From the NCBI GenBank assembly GCA_022701365.1, contig JAKUHH010000026.1, positions 62,001 through 126,000 on the forward strand: a stretch of 64,000 bases of DNA, in the 5' to 3' direction. A model generated the notes under the pieces. It had not been told where the DNA came from, made no database searches, and worked only from the letters and a program-made list of their open reading frames with translations. The position numbers were made by a program, and so were the translations under genes. Positions 54,980 to 64,000 of this stretch are shown here, piece by piece. This stretch comes from Mycocentrospora acerina (Eukaryota; Ascomycota; Dothideomycetes; Pleosporales). Position 1 is the stretch's first letter, and the number at the start of each line of letters is the position of its first letter.

Positions 54980-55534
54980 GGCGGGGAGGGGAGGGAGGAT
55001 CCAGGCGGACGAGGGGAGTGTAGTCGAGCGTGGTGTAGTCGTATGTAGTGTAGTGCTGTGTATTGTAGTGCTGTGTAGTGTAGTCTGGGGTAGTGTAGTC
55101 TGGTGCAGTGTAGTCCTGTATCGTGTAGTACCGTGTAGTGTAGTGTGGTCCCGTGTATTGTAGTGTAGTCCAGTCCAGTGCAGTGTAGTCCAGTCCAGTC
55201 CAGTCCAGTCCAATGTAGTCCCGTACGGTCCAATGTAATTCAGTCCAGTCGAGTGTAGTCCAGTCCAGTCCAGTCCAGTCCAGTCCAAGGGGAAATCACC
55301 GTCGGCCTCAGTCGCAGTCGCAGTCGCAGTCGCACCGAGTCGCAGCGCGTCCCTTGGTTGTCCAGTCCGTGCACAGGCCGCGCTGCTCCAAGAATAGCGT
55401 CACGGGCTGCCAGGGTGCGGCCCGTTTCTTGGCACAAGTAGAGTGAGCGCCTCCAACAACCACAACCACAGTCGCAGTCAGTCACAGTCACAACCACAAC
55501 AACAATAATAACAAAAACAACAGCAACCACAGCC
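54980..55534. promoter_or_regulatory. Divergent promoter of the Q/M-rich gene and TFIP11 homologue
   Basis: 555 bp between two divergent ATGs. About half is a 5-bp minisatellite (separate entry). CAGTCG/CACAGT hexamers recur on the TFIP11 side (about 55310-55335 and 55465-55500). Confidence 0.6.
55018..55287. repeat. Degenerate pentanucleotide minisatellite (AGTCC/GTAGT)n
   Basis: About 270 bp of 5-bp-period sequence: GTAGT-type units on the left, grading into AGTCC units on the right, perfect over 55258-55287. On the minus strand it is open in the frame of the neighbouring gene and would read as repeats of DWTGL. Confidence 0.9.
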
Positions 55535-57634
55535 ATGGACGGCGAAGGCCTCAAGCGCAAGCCCACCTTCCGCCAGGAGCCCCGCAAGAAGCCCAAGCAG
55601 GAAGATGGCAGCGCCGCGCTCAAGACGGGCTTTGGCGCAAAGATGCTGGCCAAGATGGGCTACAGGGGAACTGGCGGCCTGGGGCGCGAGGGCGAGGGCA
55701 TCTCTGAGCCTATCCAGGTAGTTTTGCGCGGCAGCAAGGGCGGCGTTGGCATTGTGGGTGAGAAGAGCGAGCAGCAGAAGCGCGAGGAGCGCAGAAAGGC
55801 AGAGGCCAACGGCGAAAAGTACGTCGACTCGTCCGAGGAAGAGCGCAAGGAACGGAAGAAAAAGGCGAAGGCGCGACAGGCTCAGGCTCAAGCGCCGCGC
55901 CCCAAAAAGACCGTCTTCGAGCTCGAGGCAGCGGGCATGCATGTGCCTCTTGCCCTGCAGTCCATCATCGACGCCACCACGGGCGCATCCACCCCCACCT
56001 CGGGCGTCTCCCTGCGCGGCACCGACGTCGTTCCGTTTGAGAACTCGCTCCAAGCGCGCGTGCGCCGAGACCTGAACAGCTTCTCAGAGGCATTCGAGGA
56101 CTTGCAGATCGAGTCAAAGGCCATTGCGCCCCAGGAATATGCCCTGGAGAAGGAGCTCGAGGCCTTGGACAAGCAGATGGAGGAGCTGCAAGACATACAT
56201 GCCAGGCTCGTGGCTCTGCGCACGACCACCTTCAAGGACGTCTGCAACGGCCTGAGAGAACTGCGCGCCGCCTACCCTGCCAAGCCTCTGCATCGCGAGT
56301 CCATTGCTGTCATACACCCTCATTTCGCACAACTCATCGCCACCTGGTCGCCCCTCGACAGCGCGCTCGAAGACGTTGCAGTCTCCTTCTCGGATCTCGC
56401 AAGCGTCATACAACCACGGACGCGTAGAACTGCTTCTCAGGCATACACACACCCCTCGCACGCCCTCGTTGCTCACGGCGCCTTTGAAGAAGAGGACCCC
56501 ATCAAGCGCGGGACATCATCAGCCTACGAGACCATGATGCTAAAAATCTGGCTACCACAAGTAAGCTCAGCAGTGACGCAATGGGACGTCAAGACTCCGC
56601 ATCCAATGGTCCATCTCATGGAGGTTTGGACGCCCGTCCTGCCCAAGTTCATCGCCAAGCGTGTGCTAGAGCAGATCACGCGAAAACTCTCCGCTTCCAT
56701 CCACGAATGGAATCCCCGCAAGTCAAAGAGAAGCCCACACACATGGCTGGTCGAATGGCTGCCCTATCTCAAGCCGGCCGACTTGGATCCAAAAGGCTCG
56801 GGCTTGGTGGCCGAGGTCAAGCGCAAGATTCGACACGCGTTACAATCCATTGATCTGTCTCGAGGTCCACTGTCAGGCATGGAGCAGTGGAAGAAGGTCT
56901 TTGGAAAAGCCGAAATCGACCATCTTCTCACCAGCCACCTTGTCCCGCGATTTGCAACCCATCTACGTGACAACTTTGAGATTAATCCGGCAGAACAAGA
57001 TCTTGCCCCACTTGAAGCCGTGTTTGCCTGGAAGGGTCTTGTTTCAGACCAGACGATTGGAGAATTGCTCAAAGCACAATTCTTCCCAAAGTTCCTCGAC
57101 ATCATCCATCAATGGCTGTCCAGCGAAGGCGTCGTCTTCAAGGAAGTACAAGACTGGATCAAGTGGTGGCTCGGCGTTCTCGGAGACGACATCAACGCGC
57201 TTCCTTCCGTCTCCTCATGCTGGAACGACGCCTACACACTCATCAACCAAGCGCTCGACCTCGGCGACGCACGCCTGACAGATCTCCCGTTGCCCCGTAC
57301 ACAAAGCTCCCGTGCCTCCCCCGAGACTCCCCAGCTCTCCAAATCCGTCAACAAAGAACCCCCGCGTCCTGTCCCACAAGTCGAAGAAGCAACCTTCAAA
57401 GACGTGGTAGAAGAGTTCTGCACAGAACAAAACCTGCTCATGATCCCTCTGCGCGAAGCACACGACACCACTGGCTTACCACTCTTCCGCATGACGGCCA
57501 GCGCCACGGGGCGGGGTGGGGCAATTGCCTACTTTAAAGGTGATGTCTTGTGGGTGCAAAACAAGAAGGAAAAGACCTTGTGGGAACCCACTGGCCTGGA
57601 TGACGGACTCGTAGCAAAGGCAGAGGGCAAGTAA
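55535..57634 (+). CDS. G-patch splicing factor TFIP11/Ntr1
   Basis: 699 residues, single exon, from an ATG in good context. The orthologue group (yeast Ntr1/Spp382, human TFIP11) recruits and activates the DEAH helicase Prp43 to disassemble the spliceosome. The G-patch lies at about 31-75 (GFGAKMLAKMGYRGTGGLG). It is followed by a Lys/Glu-rich helix and then the GCFC domain (about 200-600), with conserved WLP, PMVHLMEVW, WLVEWLPYL and LLKAQFFPKFLDIIHQWL blocks. The N-terminal TIP_N domain of animal proteins is short here. An 84-bp duplication of the 3' end, including the stop codon, follows the gene. Confidence 0.92.
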   Translation: MDGEGLKRKPTFRQEPRKKPKQEDGSAALKTGFGAKMLAKMGYRGTGGLGREGEGISEPIQVVLRGSKGGVGIVGEKSEQQKREERRKAEANGEKYVDSSEEERKERKKKAKARQAQAQAPRPKKTVFELEAAGMHVPLALQSIIDATTGASTPTSGVSLRGTDVVPFENSLQARVRRDLNSFSEAFEDLQIESKAIAPQEYALEKELEALDKQMEELQDIHARLVALRTTTFKDVCNGLRELRAAYPAKPLHRESIAVIHPHFAQLIATWSPLDSALEDVAVSFSDLASVIQPRTRRTASQAYTHPSHALVAHGAFEEEDPIKRGTSSAYETMMLKIWLPQVSSAVTQWDVKTPHPMVHLMEVWTPVLPKFIAKRVLEQITRKLSASIHEWNPRKSKRSPHTWLVEWLPYLKPADLDPKGSGLVAEVKRKIRHALQSIDLSRGPLSGMEQWKKVFGKAEIDHLLTSHLVPRFATHLRDNFEINPAEQDLAPLEAVFAWKGLVSDQTIGELLKAQFFPKFLDIIHQWLSSEGVVFKEVQDWIKWWLGVLGDDINALPSVSSCWNDAYTLINQALDLGDARLTDLPLPRTQSSRASPETPQLSKSVNKEPPRPVPQVEEATFKDVVEEFCTEQNLLMIPLREAHDTTGLPLFRMTASATGRGGAIAYFKGDVLWVQNKKEKTLWEPTGLDDGLVAKAEGK

Positions 57635-57737
57635 GCTATGTCAGAGGCACTACACGCAAGAGGCCCTCTATATCTGAGGAGAGATGACAGACTCATACCA
57701 CAGGCAGAGGGCAATTAAGCCATGTCAGAGACCCTCC
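57600..57737. repeat. 84-bp tandem duplication of the TFIP11-homologue 3' end
   Basis: The segment around the stop codon (about 57600-57650) recurs 84 bp downstream (about 57684-57734). Shared blocks are ATGAC-GACTC, AGGCAGAGGGCAA and ATGTCAGAG. In the downstream copy several differences are transitions, and its copy of the last codon is followed by TTAAGC instead of GTAAGC. Confidence 0.85.
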
Positions 57738-59000
57738 GAGCATAAAAGGAAAATGACACGGCGTTTAGGTCGTTGTGGGCATCATTGTTTATTATTTTGG
57801 CAGGGTAAGCTCCCATTGCCTTGATCACTTTTCGGGCCAGATATTTGTGCTGCCATTCGCTAATATCGGCATCTGTGGATGCGTGTTTTTTGTATAGGTA
57901 GTTTTGTCTGTCAGTCAGTCGGTCTCCACGCCACCCCACGGAGCTGATTCCATTTCAATCCTATCCGGTACTTGGTTTCGCTGGATACATTTACGCGCCG
58001 TTGCCATGTGACGTGATGTGAGGATGGTCAGGTATCGTGCATGGAGGTTGACCGATGAGTTGAAAAAGCCTATGTGACGCACACGCATACTAGGCCTCCT
58101 CTCTTCCGGCCGTGATGCCTGGGCACACCGCGACGATAAGGCTATGCCATGTGCCTGGACTACATATGCTTGTGACGACTCGCGTAGAATTCTGCCCATC
58201 AGGACTAATTGTCCGAGAAATCTCGTCACATCACGTTTATCGCATCGAGGCTTGAACACAATTCGTGCCTCGCTGCAAGTAGCTTGTGTGATGGTGGATG
58301 GCGGGGCGCTTAAATGTAAAGTGGCTGACCAATGGGAACAAAGGTACAAGGATCATGCATCTGTGACTTCCTGGGTATGCATGCGGGCCGCTGTTCGCTG
58401 TGCTGTGCCTCGAGGACACAGCGATCTGCACGAGCCGAGTTATTTTTGGTGCAAGGATTCAAGGTCCGAGGAAACATGTGTAGAGACAGGGTGTTTTTGG
58501 CACGAGTGTTGTCAATGCCAACCACAAGCATAGCTCCGCGCCTGAATCGCAAGGAAGAGCAGAAGCAATCACCGCCGCAGCGACTCGGCTCTCTTCTGTT
58601 CCGCCATCAGGAGAATCGTTCTGGTCCATCCGATATTCGACCCCGCCCCGGCGGCTGCGAGCGTGCCCCCACTGGCTGCCCCATCGCCCGTCAGCAAACA
58701 ACCGTCCAATCACAAGCACCAGCCCTGTCTGCAAGCCATCACACCCCGTCAACCACGCTGCAAGTACACACAACCACTCACATCGCTTACCGTCCCCTTG
58801 CTAAGACGATCCCTGCCACCCCAAATCCTTGATATCACCATGTCGCCTGCTGCTGCAAACAGTTCTGTGCCACTTTTCCGTACCTTATTGTCGGGAGCAG
58901 CTGGGAAGGAGTGAGTCCTGCAGATCGATCCTCCGTCTTGGTTTTGAATATCATACCCTTCTCTCCCTGACCTCGGTTCTGCTTCTTCTGATTGACGAAG
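57635..59000. other. Intergenic region
   Basis: 1.37 kb between TFIP11 and the membrane protein gene at 59001. Apart from the duplicated segment at its left edge I see no gene. Short ORFs occur on both strands but lack coding character or domains. It should include the downstream promoter; a GT-AG 5' UTR intron is possible but was not placed. Confidence 0.5.
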
Positions 59001-60356
59001 ATGAAGAGTATGCTCCGTTGTAGGACGCTACCTCCTGTACTTCTCCTTCTGCTACTGAGTGTTTCGCGTGCTGCTGCCGCGCCCTACAATTTTCTGGACA
59101 ACTACAAGATCAAAGCTCCCGCACCGGAACAAGGACCTCCCGCCTCTTACCACGCCACCAGGGAGCGGGCTTGGCTACCCTACGAAGTGTGTGGTGTTGT
59201 CGGGGGTTACGTCTTCACGGTCCTCATCTGGGGCGTGTTGCTGCTTACTGTGGGGAGGAAAATGAGACGCAAGGCTTTGGAACCGCTTCGCACGCCAGAG
59301 GTGGAACTTCAGCAAAAACCAGTCGCCATGGTCAAATCGCCCACGAGTCCGGCGACGAGCTGGCTGAGGAAGTTTCGCAAGAGCGACAGCGGTGTGGGGA
59401 GTAGTCCACAGAGTCCCGTTGTGCAGAGCCCAACGTCGTTTGATCAAAAGGTCATCGATTCGGATAGAGAGCGCGCACAGGAAGAGATGGAACGGCTGTA
59501 CGCGGCCGTCATGGACCATGATCGGAAGAAGCACTCTCCGAATGTCAGTGTGAGTGAGACGGACATGCCGCCGATGACGACAGAACGAAGACGTCCCTCC
59601 GCCATCAGCACAACCCGTTACTCCCAAGACGACAACAACAACATGATCCCAATCTCGCCGATTCAACCACTCTATCCTGCCGCGCCTCAAACAGCGCCTT
59701 TGCCACAATCCCGCCTACGAGACCTCCCGCCACCCCCCAGCAGCCCGCGTGGCATCCTCTCCAAGCGAGCGCAATCCCCTCAGAGCCAAAAATCCACACG
59801 CTTCAACCTCAAGAACCTCCGCATCTCAGGTTCCAGCCAGAAATACCCTGGCGCTAGTCCCGACGATGAAGCCCGTACTCCCCTCTCCCCCCGCTTCCGC
59901 TCTTCCCGCACCTCCCCAGTCACACAAACAAACTCACCTATTACACCATACGACCCAGAAAACGAGGACCTGGACAAAGTGCGTCCGCTGCCTAGTTCTG
60001 CGCCACAGCGTCTCGCCGCGCCGACAATTACGCTCTCTACCTCCACCCCATCGTCCACAACAACACAGCACTCCCTCCCCCTCCGCGGCTACTACACATC
60101 TGCCTCACCCGACGCTTCCATCCAAACGACTGTGCTCAACCGCCGTGTCGACAAACTATCACTCACAACACCAAAGACTGGTGTCCCTTACACGCCATAC
60201 AGTCCGTACATGCCATTCACCCCCGTGACACCAGTGACGCCGCATCTTGTCACGAAGCGGGAAAGGAGAGAGAGGGAGAAGGTAGAGAAGAGAGGAGTTG
60301 GAAGAAGAAAGGAAGAAGTAAAGAGCGAAAAGGAGATTTTCGGTGATGTCTATTAA
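59001..60356 (+). CDS. Single-pass membrane protein with a disordered cytoplasmic tail
   Basis: 451 residues, single exon, from ATG 59001. I do not recognise a named family. A signal peptide covers about 1-24 (LPPVLLLLLLSVSRAAAA). A short extracellular part begins APYNFLDNYKIKAPAPEQ. One transmembrane helix spans about 64-84 (CGVVGGYVFTVLIWGVLLLT), followed by a basic stop-transfer GRKMRRK. The remaining 360 residues are cytoplasmic, Ser/Pro/Thr-rich, with many SP/TP sites, an amphipathic stretch RERAQEEMERLYAAVMDHDRK, and a Lys/Arg/Glu-rich end. The compact N-terminal module looks conserved and the tail looks like a phosphorylation platform. Confidence 0.82.
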   Translation: MKSMLRCRTLPPVLLLLLLSVSRAAAAPYNFLDNYKIKAPAPEQGPPASYHATRERAWLPYEVCGVVGGYVFTVLIWGVLLLTVGRKMRRKALEPLRTPEVELQQKPVAMVKSPTSPATSWLRKFRKSDSGVGSSPQSPVVQSPTSFDQKVIDSDRERAQEEMERLYAAVMDHDRKKHSPNVSVSETDMPPMTTERRRPSAISTTRYSQDDNNNMIPISPIQPLYPAAPQTAPLPQSRLRDLPPPPSSPRGILSKRAQSPQSQKSTRFNLKNLRISGSSQKYPGASPDDEARTPLSPRFRSSRTSPVTQTNSPITPYDPENEDLDKVRPLPSSAPQRLAAPTITLSTSTPSSTTTQHSLPLRGYYTSASPDASIQTTVLNRRVDKLSLTTPKTGVPYTPYSPYMPFTPVTPVTPHLVTKRERREREKVEKRGVGRRKEEVKSEKEIFGDVY

Positions 60357-60981
60357 ACAGTCTGCGACTGGGAGAGTGGATAAAGATTCTTGTACATGTT
60401 AACCTTTTTTTTTCTTTTCTCTTTCTCTCTCTCTCTCTCTCTCTGTCTTTCTTGTGAGTAAAGTTTATTTCCAAGCACGTTTGCTTGATGGAAAGGGTAA
60501 ATTAACGGCCTCCTTTTTTTTCTTTTCTGTTTGGGTTATGGGATATCACGAGTGAGATGATGGATCTGGAAGGATTTCAGGTCGTTGTTGAGTAGGGGAG
60601 TCTTGGTCCACTGTGTTTGGTTACACTTGTGAGAAAATGTGCTAGAATAAATTTTATTGTCTGTTCATATGATGCTGTGGTCACTTAATTCTTAGTGAGA
60701 AGTTGTGTCAGGCACGATTCAAGCGACAAAGTAACATCATGAATGCACAGCCGATGCCAAAAACCAACCGAGTGTTTTTCAAGAGTAATCACTCCCACGT
60801 CAACGTTTCCAGCCCGATTTCCTTGTCCACATCTCTCTCAAAAGCACAGAGGGGCAAGAAAAAAGGTAGTCACGTGGCCAGGCGACACCTCCCTTACCTC
60901 CGCGACGCGCCCAAACGCGTCATCCCTTCCACCCCTCCACCATTTCCACACACACAACCGCCTCAACCTCTCCACCAAAAA
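60357..60981. other. Intergenic region
   Basis: 625 bp between two plus-strand genes, with a (CT)n microsatellite at about 60425-60444 in the 3' UTR of the left gene. The frame of the right gene is open upstream of its ATG to 60703, but the product there looks non-coding. Confidence 0.55.
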
Positions 60982-61795
60982 ATGTCCACCCAACCGCGGC
61001 CCTCGTCCGACCGCCGCACCTCCACAGCACCCAAACGTACCTCCATCCTCCCCAGACCATCATCTGTTGTGCTCCACCAGTCTGCCCTCATCGCGCAACA
61101 CGCGCAACTCACAGGCTCAAACCCAATAACCATTGGCGCAAACACAGTGCTCCAACCACACTGCAAAATCAGCAGCGCCTTCCTGCCTGTCGCCATCAGC
61201 GAAGGGGTCATTGTGCACGAGCGCGCAAAGGTCGGCGCGGGCATGGAGTCGCCGCAGGATAGTAGCAGTGGTAGTAACCGGCGGAGTAGCTTGGCTGCGG
61301 CGATGCGCGGCGTGTGGCTGGGGCCGAATGTCGTTGTGGAGACGAACGCCGTGGTAGAGGCGGCAGAGGTGGGGGAGGGGAGCGTCGTCGAAGTCGGCGC
61401 CGTGCTGGGGAGGGGCTGCGTCGTTGGAAAGGTGAGTGTGTGCGTGCGTGCGTGCGTGGTTGTTGACTTGCAGAAAAGACGAAGAAGAAGAAGGAGGAGA
61501 AGAAAAAATCCCCAGATAAAACGTGCATGCATGCATATATATATACATATATACATATACACTTGCTGATGTTTGTCGTTAGTACTGCACCATTGCTGCT
61601 TCGTCCGTGGTTCCCCCATACACGCATCTACCAGACTACACCGTCGTGCACAGCGGCGGCACAGAGCACCGCATCGACCGGACGCTGCAACTGCGGCCGG
61701 AAATACTGGACGCGAGGATGTCGGCCCACAGAAAGCAGCTGGACATGTTCAGAAGGCTCGTGCCAAACAATGCTGCAAAGTGGTCTTTGAATTGA
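60982..61795 (+). CDS. Dynactin subunit 6 (p27)
   Basis: 220 residues from exons 60982-61431 and 61583-61795. The 151-nt phase-0 intron carries GTGC and AT/GCAT simple repeats. The product is a pointed-end subunit of dynactin, the dynein activator for microtubule transport. The fold is a left-handed parallel beta-helix made of hexapeptide repeats: ITIGANTVLQPHCKI, IVHERAKVG, VWLGPNVVVETNAVVEAAEVG and VEVGAVLGRGCVVG. The second exon continues with YCTIAASSVVPPYT, typical of DCTN6, and a C-terminal helix with MFRRLVPNNAAKW. The first 35 residues are Ser/Thr/Arg-rich. Exon 2 joins the helix rung exactly, supporting the splice. Confidence 0.9.
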
Positions 61796-62344
61796 GAGGC
61801 GGCAGATTCATGCTTTAACTTTATACATCTGGTCATCAGTGGATTGGGTACGAGTGTATGGTCGGAATGAATAACACGCCCAACAGCTGCGGTGTTGTTA
61901 CTCCATCTCGCAGGTAGGTTGGACCCTGTCCAGAGTACGCTACAAGTGTTGTGGTCGTTATCACTATCATCATCAATGTTCCTACAATTAAGCTGTCGAC
62001 ACTTCTCGACTACGTTGCTTGACCCCCCTTCCCCCCCCCCTCCCCCTCGGGTCTTCTTGAGGTACGTAGAGTAGATTGGGAGCTACATAATCCAAGTGTG
62101 GAAAAGTAGGGTCAAGAGGCGTCTGAGGTGCCCTCGGGTGAAATCATGTAAATTCGCGACTGCCTGGAAGCAATAGGGAGAAGTATTGATGGTGAATCAA
62201 TTAGGGTTGTTCAAACTGCAATCATGTTACTCTTGACTTTTCAACATGTTGCACTCGCATCTCTGTTTGCCACACAATTTCACTTGGACGTTTATTATTC
62301 ACTATCGCCTGTCTATCCCTGCCAACGCTATCCTGCCATTCCCC
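61796..62344. other. Convergent intergenic region
   Basis: 549 bp between convergent genes, with a poly-C tract at about 62023-62047. Nothing else is seen. Confidence 0.6.
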
Positions 62345-64000
62345 TCAACTCAAATCGAACCCAGCACCCGAAAACACGCTATACAGAAGCTTCTCCTTCA
62401 GTAACTCTTCATCCTGATACATTGGTAGCTTCAGCAAGTTCACACATGTGCTTGTGCTTGGCAATCTTTCCTGGTCACTCCCCGCATCTCTGATGCTGAA
62501 TCTCGGATTGAGTGTCCCAAAGCCCAAAAGCGGTGCCCTGGGTGTACTCGTCACAAACTTGAGCACCGCGCGCCGCTCATCATCTGACATCTCTTTCATA
62601 ATCTTCCAGAAGAGTTGAATGGTTGGGTGCTCGAGGCCGTCGTCGCCAATGACATATGTGCCACCATAGATAGTGCTGCGACGCAAATCCTCGACATCAA
62701 TCGATGTGCGAGTCCCGCTAATGAGGGTTTGGAGCTCCGCATGGTTGAACATGGAAAGCCAAGAGGGTTGAATCATTGTGCTGAGGCCACGGAGGAAGGC
62801 GGTGGTTTGGAGGTAGGGTTGGTTCTGCAGGCGATGGCGCGCCATATAGCTAATATAAACGAGGCGGTTTTGGTTGGTAACAGCAGTGTTTGCACCATCA
62901 GGCTTTAGCTCTTTTGTAATTGCTCTAGTCTTCGGGGGGTCTGTACTGCGGTCTACGACAACGGTATCTGTGACGGTAAAATTGAGCGAAAAGTCCTCTA
63001 CATCGCCGGAGTAAGTCTTGAGTTTGTGGAGTCCCTGGTAGAGTTCTTCATCCAAGTCGCGGAGATCGTTCAGCGTGGGGCGGTAACCAGACTCATTGGG
63101 AGCGGATCCAGTGCCGCCTGTGAGAGCCCATTTACGGAGGAAGAATGGCGCAAAGCTGACATCGACCAGAATACCTTCATACAAGCATTTGCCGATGATT
63201 CGGCCTAAGAATTCGTAACGTTGTAGTAGAATCGTGACTTGACTTCGGAATTCCGATGAGTGTTCGAGAAGACCTTCCTGTTTCAATTCCTCTTTAATTT
63301 CCTCGACCGCAGCGGGGTTTGGATATAGAAGGTGCTGGTCGTTCTCCACAAACATATCAATATCATCTGATGGCATGAACGCTCTATTAGTAACACTGGT
63401 AAGGAACTCCTTCGTTACACCACCGCCGTCAATTCCAGCCTCAGGCGCGTCAAACTGATCCATGAAAGTAATCTGAATCGGCTCTTTCAGTCCTTGTCCA
63501 AGCGAATAAAATTGCTCATAGGCATCGTCGAACTCATGTTCACGTCGAATCTTGGCTGCGTGCTTCTCAAAATGATGTGGAGCATCAGGTCGCGTCATGA
63601 TTCTCCACCTCCAAGCTTCAGGATCCGCACTGCCTCTTCGCTTGGTCATGTCCAAGTGGACAAACTCGCGAAATATCTGTACCCGAGTTGTGAAAGGAAT
63701 GAAGAAAGGCATGTTCTGAAGGATCTCCAAGCGAGGCGCAACAGCTTGCAGATACCTTCTCCTTGAAGCCTTGCGCTGCTGCCGTTGTAACCGCTCTAAA
63801 CGTCGCTGCTGTTGACTGCGACCCGTGCCGATGAGCTGCGGGGTATCATCGAACTCTTCCTCTTCTTCCTCATCAAGGTCGTCTGCGTCTTCTTCTTGTA
63901 TCTTGTGCCGCGATTCTTCCTCTTCTACCACAGCTGGAATGAAACCCTTCATGTCAAATCGCGAGGTCATCAGCCAGTGATCGGCAGGTAAGAACTTGCG
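62345..64000 (-). CDS. HECT-type E3 ubiquitin ligase (HUL5/UBE3C-like), 5' part outside the window
   Basis: 551 residues to the stop at 62345; the frame is open to the window edge, ten codons beyond the first internal Met, so the N-terminus is missing. An acidic/Gln linker precedes the HECT domain (about residues 160-551): GLKEPIQITFMDQFDAPEAGIDGGGVTKEF opens it, then GRIIGKCLYEGILVDVSFAPFFLRK. The catalytic Cys is in STSTCVNLLKLP. The protein ends SGAGFDLS, a C-terminus characteristic of Hul5/UBE3C. Hul5 works with the proteasome to extend ubiquitin chains and clear misfolded proteins. RNA-processing or IQ motifs expected upstream lie outside the window. Confidence 0.93.
   Translation of the reverse strand, partial: RKFLPADHWLMTSRFDMKGFIPAVVEEEESRHKIQEEDADDLDEEEEEEFDDTPQLIGTGRSQQQRRLERLQRQQRKASRRRYLQAVAPRLEILQNMPFFIPFTTRVQIFREFVHLDMTKRRGSADPEAWRWRIMTRPDAPHHFEKHAAKIRREHEFDDAYEQFYSLGQGLKEPIQITFMDQFDAPEAGIDGGGVTKEFLTSVTNRAFMPSDDIDMFVENDQHLLYPNPAAVEEIKEELKQEGLLEHSSEFRSQVTILLQRYEFLGRIIGKCLYEGILVDVSFAPFFLRKWALTGGTGSAPNESGYRPTLNDLRDLDEELYQGLHKLKTYSGDVEDFSLNFTVTDTVVVDRSTDPPKTRAITKELKPDGANTAVTNQNRLVYISYMARHRLQNQPYLQTTAFLRGLSTMIQPSWLSMFNHAELQTLISGTRTSIDVEDLRRSTIYGGTYVIGDDGLEHPTIQLFWKIMKEMSDDERRAVLKFVTSTPRAPLLGFGTLNPRFSIRDAGSDQERLPSTSTCVNLLKLPMYQDEELLKEKLLYSVFSGAGFDLS

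Noticed and set aside
54980..55288. In-frame N-terminal extension (DWTGL repeats) of the Q/M-rich protein
   Set aside because: It is the translation of a pentanucleotide minisatellite; ATG 54979 begins the sensible, non-repetitive protein. Kept only as a finding.
1..64000. CRISPR array or bacterial-type operon
   Set aside because: The window is eukaryotic with spliced genes; all repeats found are minisatellites, microsatellites or transposon TIRs.

Overview
This window is nuclear DNA of a filamentous ascomycete (Pezizomycotina). The evidence is the short introns (mostly 48-150 nt) with GTRNGT-type donors, CTRAC branch sites and YAG acceptors, the compact gene spacing, and the housekeeping proteins read here. 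A Dothideomycete/Pleosporales origin is my inference from protein character and from the Fot1/pogo-type DNA transposon; it is not proven. The window holds about 25 protein genes, one tRNA and one transposon.

Layout: 1-2.8 kb is an AT-rich, gene-poor stretch with a 132-bp tandem duplication. Next come RAD4/XPC (-), a Pca1-type copper P-type ATPase (+), a 2OG-Fe(II) dioxygenase (+) whose start codon seems to be built by splicing, a PDK1-type kinase (-), an uncharacterised disordered protein (+), a DUF1349 protein (-), the complex I 30-kDa subunit (-) and, divergently, NOT4 (+). Past the NOT4 stop lies a second long coding exon that may be an alternative 3' end of NOT4. From 28.3 to 30.1 kb there is a complete pogo/Fot1 element with perfect 64-bp inverted repeats and one nonsense codon. 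It is inserted 326 bp upstream of GMPPA.

The second half holds GMPPA (+), MnSOD (-) divergent from a hydroxyornithine acyltransferase of siderophore synthesis (+), adenylosuccinate lyase (+), a nuclear-type unknown (-) divergent from mitoribosomal MRP10/mS37 (+), an AT-rich island, a type I membrane glycoprotein (+), a CCCH zinc-finger protein (-), HIS5 (-), bleomycin hydrolase (-), tRNA-Trp with an intron, a Q/M-rich unknown (-), the TFIP11/Ntr1 splicing factor (+), a single-pass membrane protein (+), dynactin p27 (+) and a 5'-truncated HUL5-type HECT ligase (-).

The genes are mostly unrelated housekeeping loci. There is no biosynthetic cluster, and I found no convincing new multi-gene system. 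The points most worth a second look are the split start codon, the NOT4 alternative terminal exon, the transposon with its amber codon, the 186-nt homopurine run inside NOT4 and the divergent MnSOD/siderophore pair. Exon boundaries were placed by eye from splice signals and reading-frame continuity.
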